Origin: Ianthella basta
Taxonomy: Eukaryota > Porifera > Demospongiae > Verongiida > Ianthellidae
Assembly (NCBI GenBank): GCA_964019415.1
Contig: OZ025874.1
Coordinates: 4,925,196-4,989,195 of the forward strand
Length of the DNA: 64,000 bases
Direction: 5' to 3'
Position numbers and translations under genes: made by a program. Below the pieces are notes generated by a model. The model was not told the origin of the DNA and did not search any database. It was given only the letters and a program-made list of their open reading frames with translations. How positions within the stretch are numbered: position 1 is the stretch's first letter; the number at the start of each line of letters is the position of its first letter. Shown piece by piece: positions 54,421 to 64,000 of the stretch.

Positions 54421-54510
54421 AAAGGTGTTAACTAATCGCTATTGCCGCTAGACCGTCCCTCCCCTCGTCGCCCCAAGGCGCTTATTGGGACGGTCTAGCG
54501 AGCCAGACTA
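54421..54510 (-). repeat. Right terminal inverted repeat
   Basis: Complement of the left end over about 90 bp, including both halves of the inner palindrome; differences are concentrated in the palindrome loop (about 54462-54487). Confidence 0.85.
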
Positions 54511-54518
54511 GTGACCAG

Positions 54519-54624
54519 TAGCCTCGTACCCAGTCCCTATTTCCATTCCGACTTCCGCTCGGGAGGGAAATATTTCCCTCCCGAGCGGAAGTCGGAATGG
54601 AAATAGGGATTGGGTACGAGGCTA
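54519..54624. mobile_element. 106-bp near-perfect palindromic MITE
   Basis: TAGCCTCGTACCCAGTCCCT ... to the centre near 54571, then its complement with one mismatch, ending CGAGGCTA. AGTGACCAG at 54510-54518 and 54625-54633 is a 9-bp duplication. It sits in the same CCAGTGA repeat, directly beside the right end of the RecQ/DUF6589 element. Confidence 0.8.
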
Positions 54625-54664
54625 AGTGACCAGTGCCAGTGACCAGTAATGCAAGGGTTCTCCC

Positions 54665-54712
54665 TAGTCTGGGTTGCTAGACCGTCCCATCTAAACGCCG
54701 GGCGTTTAGACT
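54665..54712 (+). mobile_element. Second solo end of the RecQ/DUF6589 family
   Basis: TAGTCTGGGTTGCTAGACCG followed by TCCC matches the first 24 bp of the TIR, then CTAAACGCCGGGCGTTTAG, a different palindrome centre. Confidence 0.6.
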
Positions 54713-54714
54713 AA

Positions 54715-57535
54715 CTAGCTATACGTATACGTCCAGATGAGCGTTGTGCTGTGGCAGGTCCATACAGATCGATTTATAATTGCCACTGCATCAAGTCGAT
54801 TTCGGGCTGCATCAAGTGGATTCAGGGCTACATCGAGTCAATTTAGCAACATTAAAGCTTAAGGCTTTTGTGCAAGGACTTGGATAGCTAGCTACCTGAA
54901 GCGTTTAGCTGATGCAAAAGCACCAAAAGCTACTGTAGCCTCTCATGTTGATCATTCTGCCCAGTGTGAACTGTTTGTGGAGGCATTCTTGAGACCAAAT
55001 GAGCATTTAGACCTTGCAGGTGGAGAACCAGCATTGAGCTCATGATTACTTCAGGGACTTCATAACTACACCTTAGAAGTGAGTAGCTAATGTGCTCAAC
55101 TCTGAATCATGCACTTAGCTACATGCTTGCATACAAACGTGCAATAACTTGAACTATAGGCACAATGTCATTATTTCTTTTCCTACTAGTTATTAAAGTG
55201 AAGTGTTAAAGTCTTTGCTAATATACCCATGCCATGCACATGCAGATCTTGAGAATGTTCTTGATGAGGGTATACCAGTAGGACTGTCAACCTGTTGCCA
55301 TTATTACATCACAGGACATGCAGACTGCCATACCTCCCCCTGGACTACAGCTTCCAAATTAGTGCTTCTAGCTTTCACCTCCAGCATGGACATGTGCTAT
55401 GTGTACTCTAGTTTGAAATAGGGATGGTCATGCTCTGCTGTGATATACATGGTTTGCTTAGGATGTTCTCATTATTGCTTGCTTTACTCTATGATTATTT
55501 GATTGTAGTAGCTAGCCCATGCAACTGCCTGAGTGCTCCTGCCCTAATTCTTGCAGATAGCTAGCTATGCCAGCTGCAGACTGTGTATGTGCGAAGTGTT
55601 TCAATGTGCATTCTACTTAAAGAAGCATTAACCAATTGCTAAGGTTTATGTGACATTGCAAATAATGACAAGCAATGAATGAGCAGCATCTACTATATGG
55701 TATAATGGTGAGACAGAACTGAAAGGTAATTCAGTAACACTGTAAACCCAGACAGATGCAGACCTAGCCTTAGCTATAGCTACACAGTTCTAGTTCCATT
55801 GTTATAGTTCTGATCCCTTTACACATGCACCCACGAATGACCCACATGACAGTTAAATTTACATACTTGTAACATCATCTAGTGATTTTGATGCCCGTCT
55901 AAACACATAGTAAGAATAATGGTGCATGCAATGGACAGCTGGTCATGGTATACAAATCTTGGAGTAATATCAGAAAGCAACTACTTAGCAATTGAATGCA
56001 TATGACAGTAATGTGTGTGGGGGAGAAATTTCATTGCAAACATTGGTTGTAATCTGTAAAGTGAAGTGATACATCCTAGGTTCAAAATTATTTCATAGCC
56101 TGTGTCTGTGCTCATTCTAATGGAATATTTCCATGAAGTATTCCAATTTAAACATGATACTGAGTTCAATATTGTACAACTGACTACATACTTGCAAAGG
56201 CTAATCTGTGTTAAATCATACTGTATCTGTCCATATGCTGCTTGATCCTATCAAAGCACTGATGAAGTCATGTTTATCTCTATTTATGTCACTTCCAGAG
56301 TAAATAGTATTCATGTTATTGAATGTCATATTGAATACATCACACTCCATTGTTGTGATTACAGCTGAGAACATGATACCTTTTCAGTGAAGTGGCAGGA
56401 AGTAGCACCACTCTTGTACTGTAGCTATATCTCTGAGGTGGGAGGTACGCATGAGGTTGTGCAGGTAATCTCTAATCCAACTGATGTCCAACTTTCTATC
56501 TCTTGTAATGGGTTAGAATCATTATGTGTACAACACTTTATCTCTGTCTGTTCCTACATAAATCATCCTGCAAGCATGTATGGCCACTGTAGTTTAAGAA
56601 GTCTCTACTTTGACTGGGCAAGGCACAGTGAATGCGCGCATTTATATACAGCTCACCATGCAGTTCCTGACTTGTGTCTTGACTAATGGCATGACATTGT
56701 TTAAGGAATGCACTGTCCCACAGCAAAGTTCATGAACATACCATACAGTTTTCAGTTGAGTATCTCTCCCAATAATTGAATGTGGCATTTCCAATGCTTC
56801 TTGTGACAGCTATAATTTCATCTTTGAGAGTCCCTGCCATTATATGTAGGGATCATTTCATTATAACAATGCCATAGTAATGGTTGTCATGATAATAATT
56901 GACACAGCTGTAATGGTTGTCATAGTAATAGTTGCCATAGTAATAGTTCTGTACAGTAGTTGCCATGGTATTAGTTATCAATATATCAATGTGGCAATAC
57001 TCACATAAAATACATGCTTGTTTGAGGTATAAAGTGACCTTGTTTGGCTTCATGTGTGGTGGCAGGCACGCAGCAGCCATAGGCTTGCCAAGGAAAGACA
57101 GTGCCAGGTGCAAACTGATAATATCTTGACATCACAGAGTTCACCATAGCAACAAAATGCAACCATACAACAAGAGGGCACAAGTTCACTTGCACTCATC
57201 TGATCATCACTTTCTGCAACTTGCCCTGCATGGTGTACTTTCTATTGGAACTAACACTTTTATACTGATGTGTCCACAAACAGAAAGGCAGATATATCCA
57301 TGCAACTTGCATGTGTAGTGGTGCATATGCGATGACGTGCGGTGACATGTGTGGTGACATGTGTGGTGACATGTGTGGTGACATGTGTGGTGGTGGCTTT
57401 GGTTTCAATAGATAAGTGAACAGCTGAACTGGCACAGATAGCCACTACAAAAAGTACAGTAAAAGCCTGTCTGAAGGTGAGTCACATGTCTATATATTTG
57501 ACAGTATACGAGTGAACAGAATTATGTAAAGAAAG
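54715..57535. other. No gene recognised
   Basis: 54780-54840 has three ~23-bp GCATCAAGT(C/G)GATT units. 54880-55048 is an open frame (LKRLADAKAPKATVASHVDH start) that I cannot place. 57345-57390 holds four 12-bp GGTGACATGTGT copies. ORFs at 56387 and 57001 are unrecognised. Confidence 0.4.
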
Positions 57536-57539
57536 ACAT

Positions 57540-57790
57540 GATGATGCATTGGGAGAAAACAAGTACGTAATGATGGTGAGCAGGACAGGTGAAGAATGTA
57601 AAATAAGTGTGGAAAGGGAAGACGTTGAAGAAGTGGAGAAGCTAAATAAAATACCTCGGAGTGAAAATTAGTGGAGATGGTGGATGTGATGATGAAATAG
57701 AACAGAGTGGTGGGGGCAATGAGAAAGAAAGTACAGGAGAAAAGAGAATATTGCTGAAGAAAGCTAAAATGCTATGATCTATGGGTGTGA
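57540..57790 (+). pseudogene. LINE RT late-domain fragment
   Basis: YVMMVSRTGEECKISVERED, then EEVEKL and YLGVKISGDGGCDDEIEQ in a neighbouring frame: the region after the RT catalytic box. Frameshifted. Confidence 0.5.
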
Positions 57791-58134
57791 GACATAAAGC
57801 AAGATGCAAGCCTTTGATGTGATGTTACTTGTTCATCTTCCTCTCTTCTGCCAGGTGTACTACTGTTCCAGCCTCTCTGGTGGCAGTTAGGGAGTATGAA
57901 GGGAGAGGGTGTCACTGTATAAGGGCAGGTTGCATCCCAGACCAGTAGCTTCCCATTCTTCCATGACACCACAGTGATGCCACCAGGGTGCTTCACATCA
58001 GTAGAATGGATTCTGGTTGGGTATATACAATGAGATGGCACTCCAGCTGTGGCAAACACCTCATGCATGCACGTGATGGTAGCACTGTGCATGTCTTCAG
58101 CATTTATATGACATTCATCGAGAACAAGTTGCAA
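57772..58134 (-). pseudogene. Retroelement C-terminal domain (LVWDATC)
   Basis: HSATITCMHEVFATAGVPSH, then HPGGITVVSWKNGKLLVWDA and TCPYTVTPS match the C-terminal domain of the RT family whose catalytic box is at 39842. Its 5' end overlaps the start of the duplicated block at 58077. Confidence 0.6.
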
Positions 58135-58779
58135 TGTAGGACATATACGCAGTGACTAATTATAAGTTTCAAGGGTGCAAGATCAGGGTTTGGCTAAAGT
58201 TTGCATGTGCCTAAAGAGGAGTAAGCACATGCATGTGTGTTTGTGCTGTGTATGTGTTTGCATGTGCTTACACATGCATGCATGCTTGTACTATGTGCAT
58301 ATATGGTGTATATTTGTGACCACTATATACATTGCAGATGCCTGACTAGCACCCCCAGAGCACTCCCTGACGTGCAGACAAGAGAAGAGGACCTGCATGC
58401 CTAAGGTCCTTAATAGGCAAGGTGAAAAGATGAGGTATCTGTGTGCAGGTGTATGTGAGATATGCACATGTATAACAAGGCTACAGTTCTTTCACATTTC
58501 TTATATTAATGTTTCTTTTGAGAAGGCAAATGTCACACCACACAACCCCTAAATGTGTCAGCATTGCACGCTCCACATATTGAGTATACTGTCACCTGTG
58601 CTATACTTGTGGACGTATAGCACACTGTCAGGTACAAAGAACAAATAATCAAGAGAAAGTAATAGGAAGTAGTGCCCTTTTGTATGCGATGGTATCAATT
58701 CTAACCTTGTCATCCTTTTGAAGAAATAGCAGAAATGCATTATTTAAACATAATTCTTGATGGATGTATTACATAATGT
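58077..58779 (+). repeat. Direct duplication, copy 1 (703 bp)
   Basis: Nearly identical to 59359-60066, differing by a handful of substitutions and a few short indels. Non-coding apart from a fragment of the LVWDATC domain at its left end. Confidence 0.9.
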
Positions 58780-58857
58780 GGAGGTAGTAAGTCCACCCAC
58801 CATACTCTTAAGGGTTGGTCTTGCCTGCCAATCCATGCTATGTCCAGGCGCCCCTGG

Positions 58858-59160
58858 CAACCTATGATTTGTAACTTGCCTTCCCGTGGTGGTCGCCATG
58901 GGGACCGAGACCTTACAGCTACTGTTGCCGCGGGCAACATGGTTATCCTGGTAGGGTTGCCGCGGGCAACAGAGACCTTACTGCTACAGTTGTCACGGGC
59001 AACCAAGGCCTACTGCGAGGATTGCCATGGGCAACCAAGACCATTTACTGTGAGAGCTGTCGCGGGCAACCAAGACCTTACTGCTAGGGTTGCCGTGGGC
59101 AACCAAGGCCTCGCTGTGAGGGTTGTCGCAGGCAACCAAGGCTCTGCTCGGGCAGCTTAG
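58858..59160 (+). repeat. Minisatellite of GTTGCCGCGGGCAAC units
   Basis: About eight units of 28-40 bp, each with the palindrome GTTGCCGCGGGCAAC (or a one-base variant) followed by ACCAAGGCCTACTG-like spacer. Lies between the two 0.7-kb duplicates. The 106-codon ORF across it is not a gene. Confidence 0.8.
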
Positions 59161-59358
59161 GCTCTGTCCTATTTGGTCATTCGCCTAATACATGCTTGCC
59201 ATGTGATCATCACTCATTCCCATAACTTTGGAGGACCCCCCCAAAGGCATGCCCTTGCACTGTCTCAACCCTAATGGTGAGAAATCTATAATCAGAGAGA
59301 GGGAAAGGGAAATGAGTCTGTTTTCCTTCGACTGTCACACGGTCAGCCACGCTTGCCG

Positions 59359-60066
59359 TGGTAGCACTGTGCATGTCTTCAGCATTTATATGACATTCAT
59401 CGAGAACAAGTTGCAATGTAGGACATATACGCAGTGACTAATTATAAGTTTCAAGGGTGCAAGATCAGGGTTTGGCTAAAGTTTGCATGTGCCTAAAGAG
59501 GAGTATGCACATGCATGTGTGTTTGTGCTGTGTATATGTTTGCATGTGCTTACACATGCATGCATGCTTGTACTATGTGCGTATATGGTGTATATTTGTA
59601 ACCACTATATACATTGCAGATGCCTGACTAGCACCGGTCCCCAGAAGCACCCCCTGACGTGCAGACAAGAGAAGAGGACCTGCATGCCTAAGGTCCTTAA
59701 TAGGCAAGGTGAAAAGATGAGGCATCTGTGTGCAGGTGTATGCAAGATATGCACATGTATAACAAGGCTACAGTTCTTTCACATTTCTTATATTAATGTT
59801 TCTTTTGAGAAGGCAAATGTCACACCACACAACCCCTAAATGTGTCAGCATTGCACGCTCCACATATTGAGTATACTGTCACCTGTGCTATACTTGTGGA
59901 CGTATAGCACACTGTCAGGTACAAAGAACAAATAATCAAGAGAAAGTAATAGGAAGTAGTGCCCTTTTGTATGCGATGGTATCAATTCTAACCTTGTCAT
60001 CCTTTTGAAGAATTAGCAGAAATGCATTATTTAAGCATAATTCTTGATGGATGTATTACATAATGT
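59359..60066 (+). repeat. Direct duplication, copy 2 (708 bp)
   Basis: See 58077-58779. The two copies are about 580 bp apart; the spacer contains the minisatellite. Confidence 0.9.
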
Positions 60067-61550
60067 ATTGAGGTGAAGCAATGCTGCATTGATTCTCTTT
60101 GCGTGGCCAACAATGTCAGTGGAGCTGTCATGCTTCGTACAGTATGGCATGTGTGCTATGCAGTACATATAGAACAAAGTGAGGGGATTAGGATTGGCAT
60201 GTCCCAATTGCATGGACCAGTAGAAGCCTGTTGTAAACATCATTTAATCATTGTATATGAACCTGCTACACAGATCGCCTCTGTTTGAAACCTACAAGAG
60301 ATGATTAGAAGAGACTATGAGTCTAATCGTGGTCAGGTGCCTAATATAAGGTTACCAGATACCTGATAAAGTGTTTTCCTAATATGGACATAATAGACCA
60401 CTTCTGAGCAGTCATGCAGATAATTTAAACTTCGTTGGAAAAATGATTTCCTGCATCCTAGACTGTCAGTAAACTGCTCTCATATAGCTTCTTACATATA
60501 TCACAAACCGTTGAATGAATGCTCCCTCCGTGGCACAAGGACTTGTAAGTGCCATCACACTGACTGCATGCTGGGGTAGCTAAATTACTTGTGTGCAATA
60601 CCAGCTTGTAGCACAGTCAAAGGGGGTGGATTGAAGATAGGGCTACATTATCTTGCCTTGTATGGCTTGACCAAAGGGGTTATCACTCAAGTGCCAAGTT
60701 AAGTCACTATGTGTAGCCACTGGAACTATGGAACCATCCTGGACGCAACAGATAGGCAATTGCTGTGGGCACCCTCGTGCATCTAGGTGTATGCATGCAA
60801 CTAGCTTTGAGACATGGAGATTAATGGTACAGGCAGCTTTCAGGCATCACCATCTGAAGGGCATCCTTACTTGTGTGGGCCACTATTCCCTCCCTGCATG
60901 AGGGGACACTGTCTGAGTATCAATAGTTGAATGCATTGGAGGTAAGGTAATCTTGTTTCATTCAGTTAGCCTAAAATTGAGTTTCGCAATCAGTGACTTC
61001 CAACACAGCCCTTTCTTTCATGTATTAAAATTACTTCATACCATACCTTTCTTCTTACAGCTGATCATCATTTTATAGATGGCACAGGATGCCACACACT
61101 ATGTATATCTGAGGCTACCAATGGCCGTCACTATAATAGACACTTTAGGTGTGATTAATACATAGTGGTGTATGACATAGAACGTGAAAGAACTCAATCT
61201 ATTGCTGGGGGAAAGTAAGAGTAAAATATGTTTAGGAAAGAGAGCACAGCTTTGTGATGATCAAAAGTCGGAATACAAGGTTGGAAGAGAAGTCACCAGT
61301 GTACTAACGTAATGTAACAACAGCGATGGAAATTGACAATGTGTGAGGGCAATGATTACTTCATCGCCGTTCACTCGACCCATGCCATGAGCACACACAC
61401 ACAGTTAGTGACTCTATACACATTCTCATGTGCACTTGGAGGAGAGCGTGGGACATGATCATTGAAGGCAGCCCTAGTCCCACACTTGTAGGGGTTCGAT
61501 TGGGCTAGCTGTGCCAATTTGAAGCGGCAAGGCACATGCAGGGGTGCAGC
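60067..61550. other. No gene recognised
   Basis: No exon, TIR or tandem repeat seen; the right end is the upstream region of the astacin gene. Confidence 0.4.
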
Positions 61551-61557
61551 CGGTGCG

Positions 61558-61566
61558 TATATAAAG
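61558..61566 (+). promoter_or_regulatory. TATA box of the astacin gene
   Basis: TATATAAAG lies 83 bp before the ATG, the right distance for a start site near 61590 and a 60-nt 5' UTR. No other TATA-like motif sits closer. Confidence 0.6.
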
Positions 61567-61648
61567 AGGCGACGATTTGCACAGTTTAGCACTGTTCAAG
61601 AGGCGTGAAATAAATCGGTGAACAACAGTACGTGGGATTGCAACAACG

Positions 61649-63787
61649 ATGAAAGCAATAGTAGCAATTGGTCTCCTCTTCGGAGCTCTAACGGCCATAG
61701 CAATGGGCCGGCCGTTGACAGGGAGCGAAAGGAATGACGCCCCTCGTTGCGGCACGATAGATACCGATTCCAGCGACAGGCACCGCAGAGCAGCGATTGG
61801 CTATCAGAACAGCCTTTGGGATAACGCTGTTGTCCCCTTTGTATTGTCGGATCGCATTGAAGGTCAGCCGCGCTACGTACTTGTCTGAATAGATCTGTAA
61901 TGCAGCCTTTATCTGCACCACAGCAGGACCTGCCCTGTAGGCTTTGGCTTCTGTTGCCCACTGTACATGTACTCTCGAACCATGACTAGCCACATCGTGT
62001 CAGTGCTAGTAGCCTGTGATGTTATCAGCTTTGCCCTTATTCCGTAGCATCTGATGTTAAGAGAGAGGCTGTCTTTGAATCAATGCGACATTGGGAAGAG
62101 AAAACGTGCATTCGTTTCAAACGGAGAACCCAGGAGAATGACTATGTGAACATCACAGATAAGGCTCCATTGAACTACCAGTGGTAAGTAGCCACATATG
62201 GCAGCATTGCAGTTCTTGTTGCTTTCCCTGCACTGCTTGTGTGTTACTGTACATCACCTGATCACCTGTGCAGTGATTGTTGCTCCTCTGTTGGAAGAGT
62301 TGGAGGACAGCAGTTGCTGACACTTAGGATATTGCAGTGCTTTGCCTTTTCTACAATTGTTCATGAACTGGGCCATGCCATTGGGTTTTATCATGAAGTG
62401 TCTCGACCAGATAGGGACGAATATGTCACTGTGCATACTGAGAACATCCTCCCTCAATGGCAAGGAGCATTTCAGAAGATAGACTCTAAGTATGTAAAGG
62501 ATCTTGGGGTCCCATATGACTATCACAGTGTAATGCACTACGCCAAGTATGATTTCTCCAAGAACAATCAACCCACCATTGAAGTCAAGTCGAAGCATTC
62601 CATATACAACGGCGAGCTCAGTTCCTGTGATGCCAAAGAGGCTAGACTGCTGTATGGCTGCCCCAGTGAGTTAAGGAGAATGGTCATGATATGCACACAC
62701 GGATGTACTTACAGTACTTGCTGGACAAAAGCTTGATTAAGCAATGCATGCTGTTTTAAGGTTTGACTTATTATGCTCTGCATGCAGACCCTGCCAGTGA
62801 TCCTCCTAAAATGATTCCTCCAAAAGTGGTGGTTCCTCCTCCATTTCCCGCAACTGTGTCAAGTGACTGCAAATTCAGGTTAAAGTACACAGGAGATGTT
62901 AACAGCGCATCTGCTTTCACTGGCACCTTCACCAGTGTGTACTTCCCAAAGCATTACCCTGATAACAAAGAATGTGCCTGGATCATTGAGGGTCCTCCAG
63001 GATTCAATGTCTTCATTCTGTTTGAAGATGTGAACTTGGACAGGTATGCTAGTGGGATGTACAGAAACTGTGAAACACAGACTGAATTGAAATCTGGTTT
63101 CTTGTGTCTATCATAGGGGAGACACTGTCACTGTAGGGACACAGACACTGAGTTCCTCCAGCCCATCACGGGTAGCTGTTACACTTTATCACCATGAGGC
63201 TACCATCTTAATGAAGACCAACAATGTTAGCGGTAGCAGTAAAGGATTCAGGGCCTCGTACAGATTCACTGGTAAGCTGGCTGGGGTCTGTAGTTCCTAA
63301 ATGACATTTATTCAATCATACACAAGTTCTCTGCAACTTGCACTATGCCTTATGCAACAGTCTAATTGTGCAGCTCATTTTTGAGTATGTCTGGTTGCAG
63401 ATATCAATGAGTGTGCACTCTTCGGAAGATTTCGATGTCCAAATGGTGCCTGTGTTAACTTCCAAGGCGGATTCCGCTGCACCTGTGCCAATGGGATGTT
63501 CTCACCAGAAAGAAACCCATATGTTTGCATAGGTATGTGTATGTGTGTGTGCCTTGTGGTGCTGGCTATCTTGTCATAGTGGTGTGCCTGCCATAACATA
63601 TGATGTTGATAATGGACAGCTCTTACGTATAATGTTTTTTGTTTATTCACTGTGGTTGCAGACATCAATGAGTGCTGCATTGACAATGGCGGATGCTCAC
63701 ACCAATGTATCAATACGTTTCAGTCTTACAAGTGTGCCTGCCCTGATGACATGCCCATCTTGGGACCTGATGGCAAGAACTGCACCC
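61649..63787 (+). CDS. Secreted astacin metalloprotease with CUB and EGF domains (3' end off window)
   Basis: Seven exons: 61649-61862, 62048-62183, 62274-62665, 62788-63043, 63117-63271, 63401-63532, 63662-63787; the last ends at a donor, so the gene continues. Phases all agree (470 residues so far). Signal peptide MKAIVAIGLLFGALTAIAMG, then a short propeptide with RHRRAA as likely cleavage site. Astacin domain: WEEKTCIRF, VGRVGGQQ, the zinc motif HELGHAIGFYHE (147-158; E148 catalytic) and Met-turn SVMHY (202-206). Then one CUB domain (exons 4-5) and two calcium-binding EGF modules, each starting DINEC. Tolloid/BMP1 proteases have this composition, but with more CUBs and in CUB-CUB-EGF order. 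It is secreted and would cleave matrix proteins or growth-factor antagonists. The propeptide is very short (about 25-30 residues), with no clear aspartate-switch FxGD motif. Confidence 0.92.
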
Positions 63788-63899
63788 GTGAGTACAGACC
63801 TTCACTGACGGTATAGCAGTAATTAATAATGTGGCTAATATGCAGTTGTGAAAATGCGCCTACAACCTAAGCTGACAATTCCTTGTACTCCATGTCATG

Positions 63900-63921
63900 G
63901 GGGGGGGGGGGGGGGGGGGGT
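63900..63921 (+). repeat. Poly-G tract
   Basis: About 22 consecutive G in the intron after exon 7 of the astacin gene; length may be unreliable in assembly. Confidence 0.9.
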
Positions 63922-64000
63922 CAGTGTTATGTAATTCAAGGAAGCCAAAGGAGCCTACGGCATTGAAAATAAGCCATTTGAAAGGTTAAGGAAGTAGGAT

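Larger units (their letters stand above)
49120..54510. mobile_element. Complete RecQ-helicase/DUF6589 DNA transposon, 5,391 bp
   Basis: The ends are long inverted repeats (49120-49208 and 54421-54510) starting TAGTCTGGCTCGCTAGACCG. GTGACCAGT at 49111-49119 and 54511-54519 is a perfect 9-bp target duplication. Between them lie two convergent genes, a RecQ-like helicase (+) and a five-exon DUF6589-like protein (-), with 83 bp between their stops. Nothing else is in the element. Both genes are open and the ends agree, so this copy looks young and possibly active. I do not recall a named superfamily pairing these two proteins; the 9-bp duplication would fit Mutator-like enzymes but is not proof. 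Confidence 0.88.

Noticed and set aside
58840..59160. 106-codon ORF with repeated VGNQGL phrases
   Set aside because: It is the minisatellite read through; no start context, splice sites or family.
61371..61993. Minus ORFs over the astacin promoter and exon 1
   Set aside because: Antisense shadows; the plus strand has a TATA box, signal peptide and in-phase exons.

Overview
The window is nuclear DNA from an early-branching animal, most likely a sponge, though no marker here fixes the species. The case for an animal rests on genes split by short GT-AG introns: a secreted astacin protease fused to CUB and calcium-binding EGF modules, a C1D nuclear exosome cofactor and the complex I subunit NDUFA12. 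The DNA is also packed with degenerate animal-type transposons (Penelope-like, several LINEs, Ty3/Gypsy, PIF/Harbinger, hAT, foldback elements). I saw no bacterial operon, CRISPR array, rRNA or tRNA gene.

Layout. 1-700 holds the edge of an acidic ORF and a THAP zinc-finger ORF. 4.1-7.3 kb is a decayed PIF/Harbinger transposon (Myb-like ORF on +, transposase on -) with a small hAT element nested in the Myb ORF. 8.5-10.8 kb carries minus-strand exons of an unrecognised AT-hook protein. 13.7-19.3 kb is a transposon graveyard: a solo end of the RecQ/DUF6589 element, a LINE split by a hammerhead-like hairpin insertion, and a Penelope-like element whose RT and endonuclease parts now face opposite ways. 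NDUFA12 lies on the minus strand from about 28.44 to 19.58 kb, its introns filled with LINEs and a 250-bp repeat. C1D lies on the plus strand from 32.56 to 41.26 kb; its 5.6-kb first intron holds an antisense Gypsy-type element with the unusual order integrase then reverse transcriptase, itself hit by several DNA transposons. 44.6 kb has a small membrane-protein gene, 46.6-47.3 kb a 150-bp tandem repeat, and 61.6 kb to the right edge the astacin-CUB-EGF gene, which runs off the window.

The most notable object is a 5,391-bp mobile element at 49120-54510. It has about 90-bp terminal inverted repeats, each containing its own palindrome, and a perfect 9-bp target duplication. It carries two convergent, apparently intact genes: a RecQ-type DEAH helicase with a cysteine-rich tail, and a five-exon, 891-residue protein with an N-terminal zinc-finger-like domain and a DUF6589-like region. 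All five exons join in frame at GT-AG sites. I infer that the DUF6589 protein is the transposase and the helicase its partner. Intact genes, matching ends and a clean target duplication suggest a recent, possibly active element; solo ends at 13735 and 54665 show it is a family.

A second theme is small hairpin insertions flanked by long (9-15 bp) target duplications, two of which carry hammerhead-ribozyme-like cores (CTGANGA, a stem, GAAA) matching one beside the Penelope-like endonuclease remnant.
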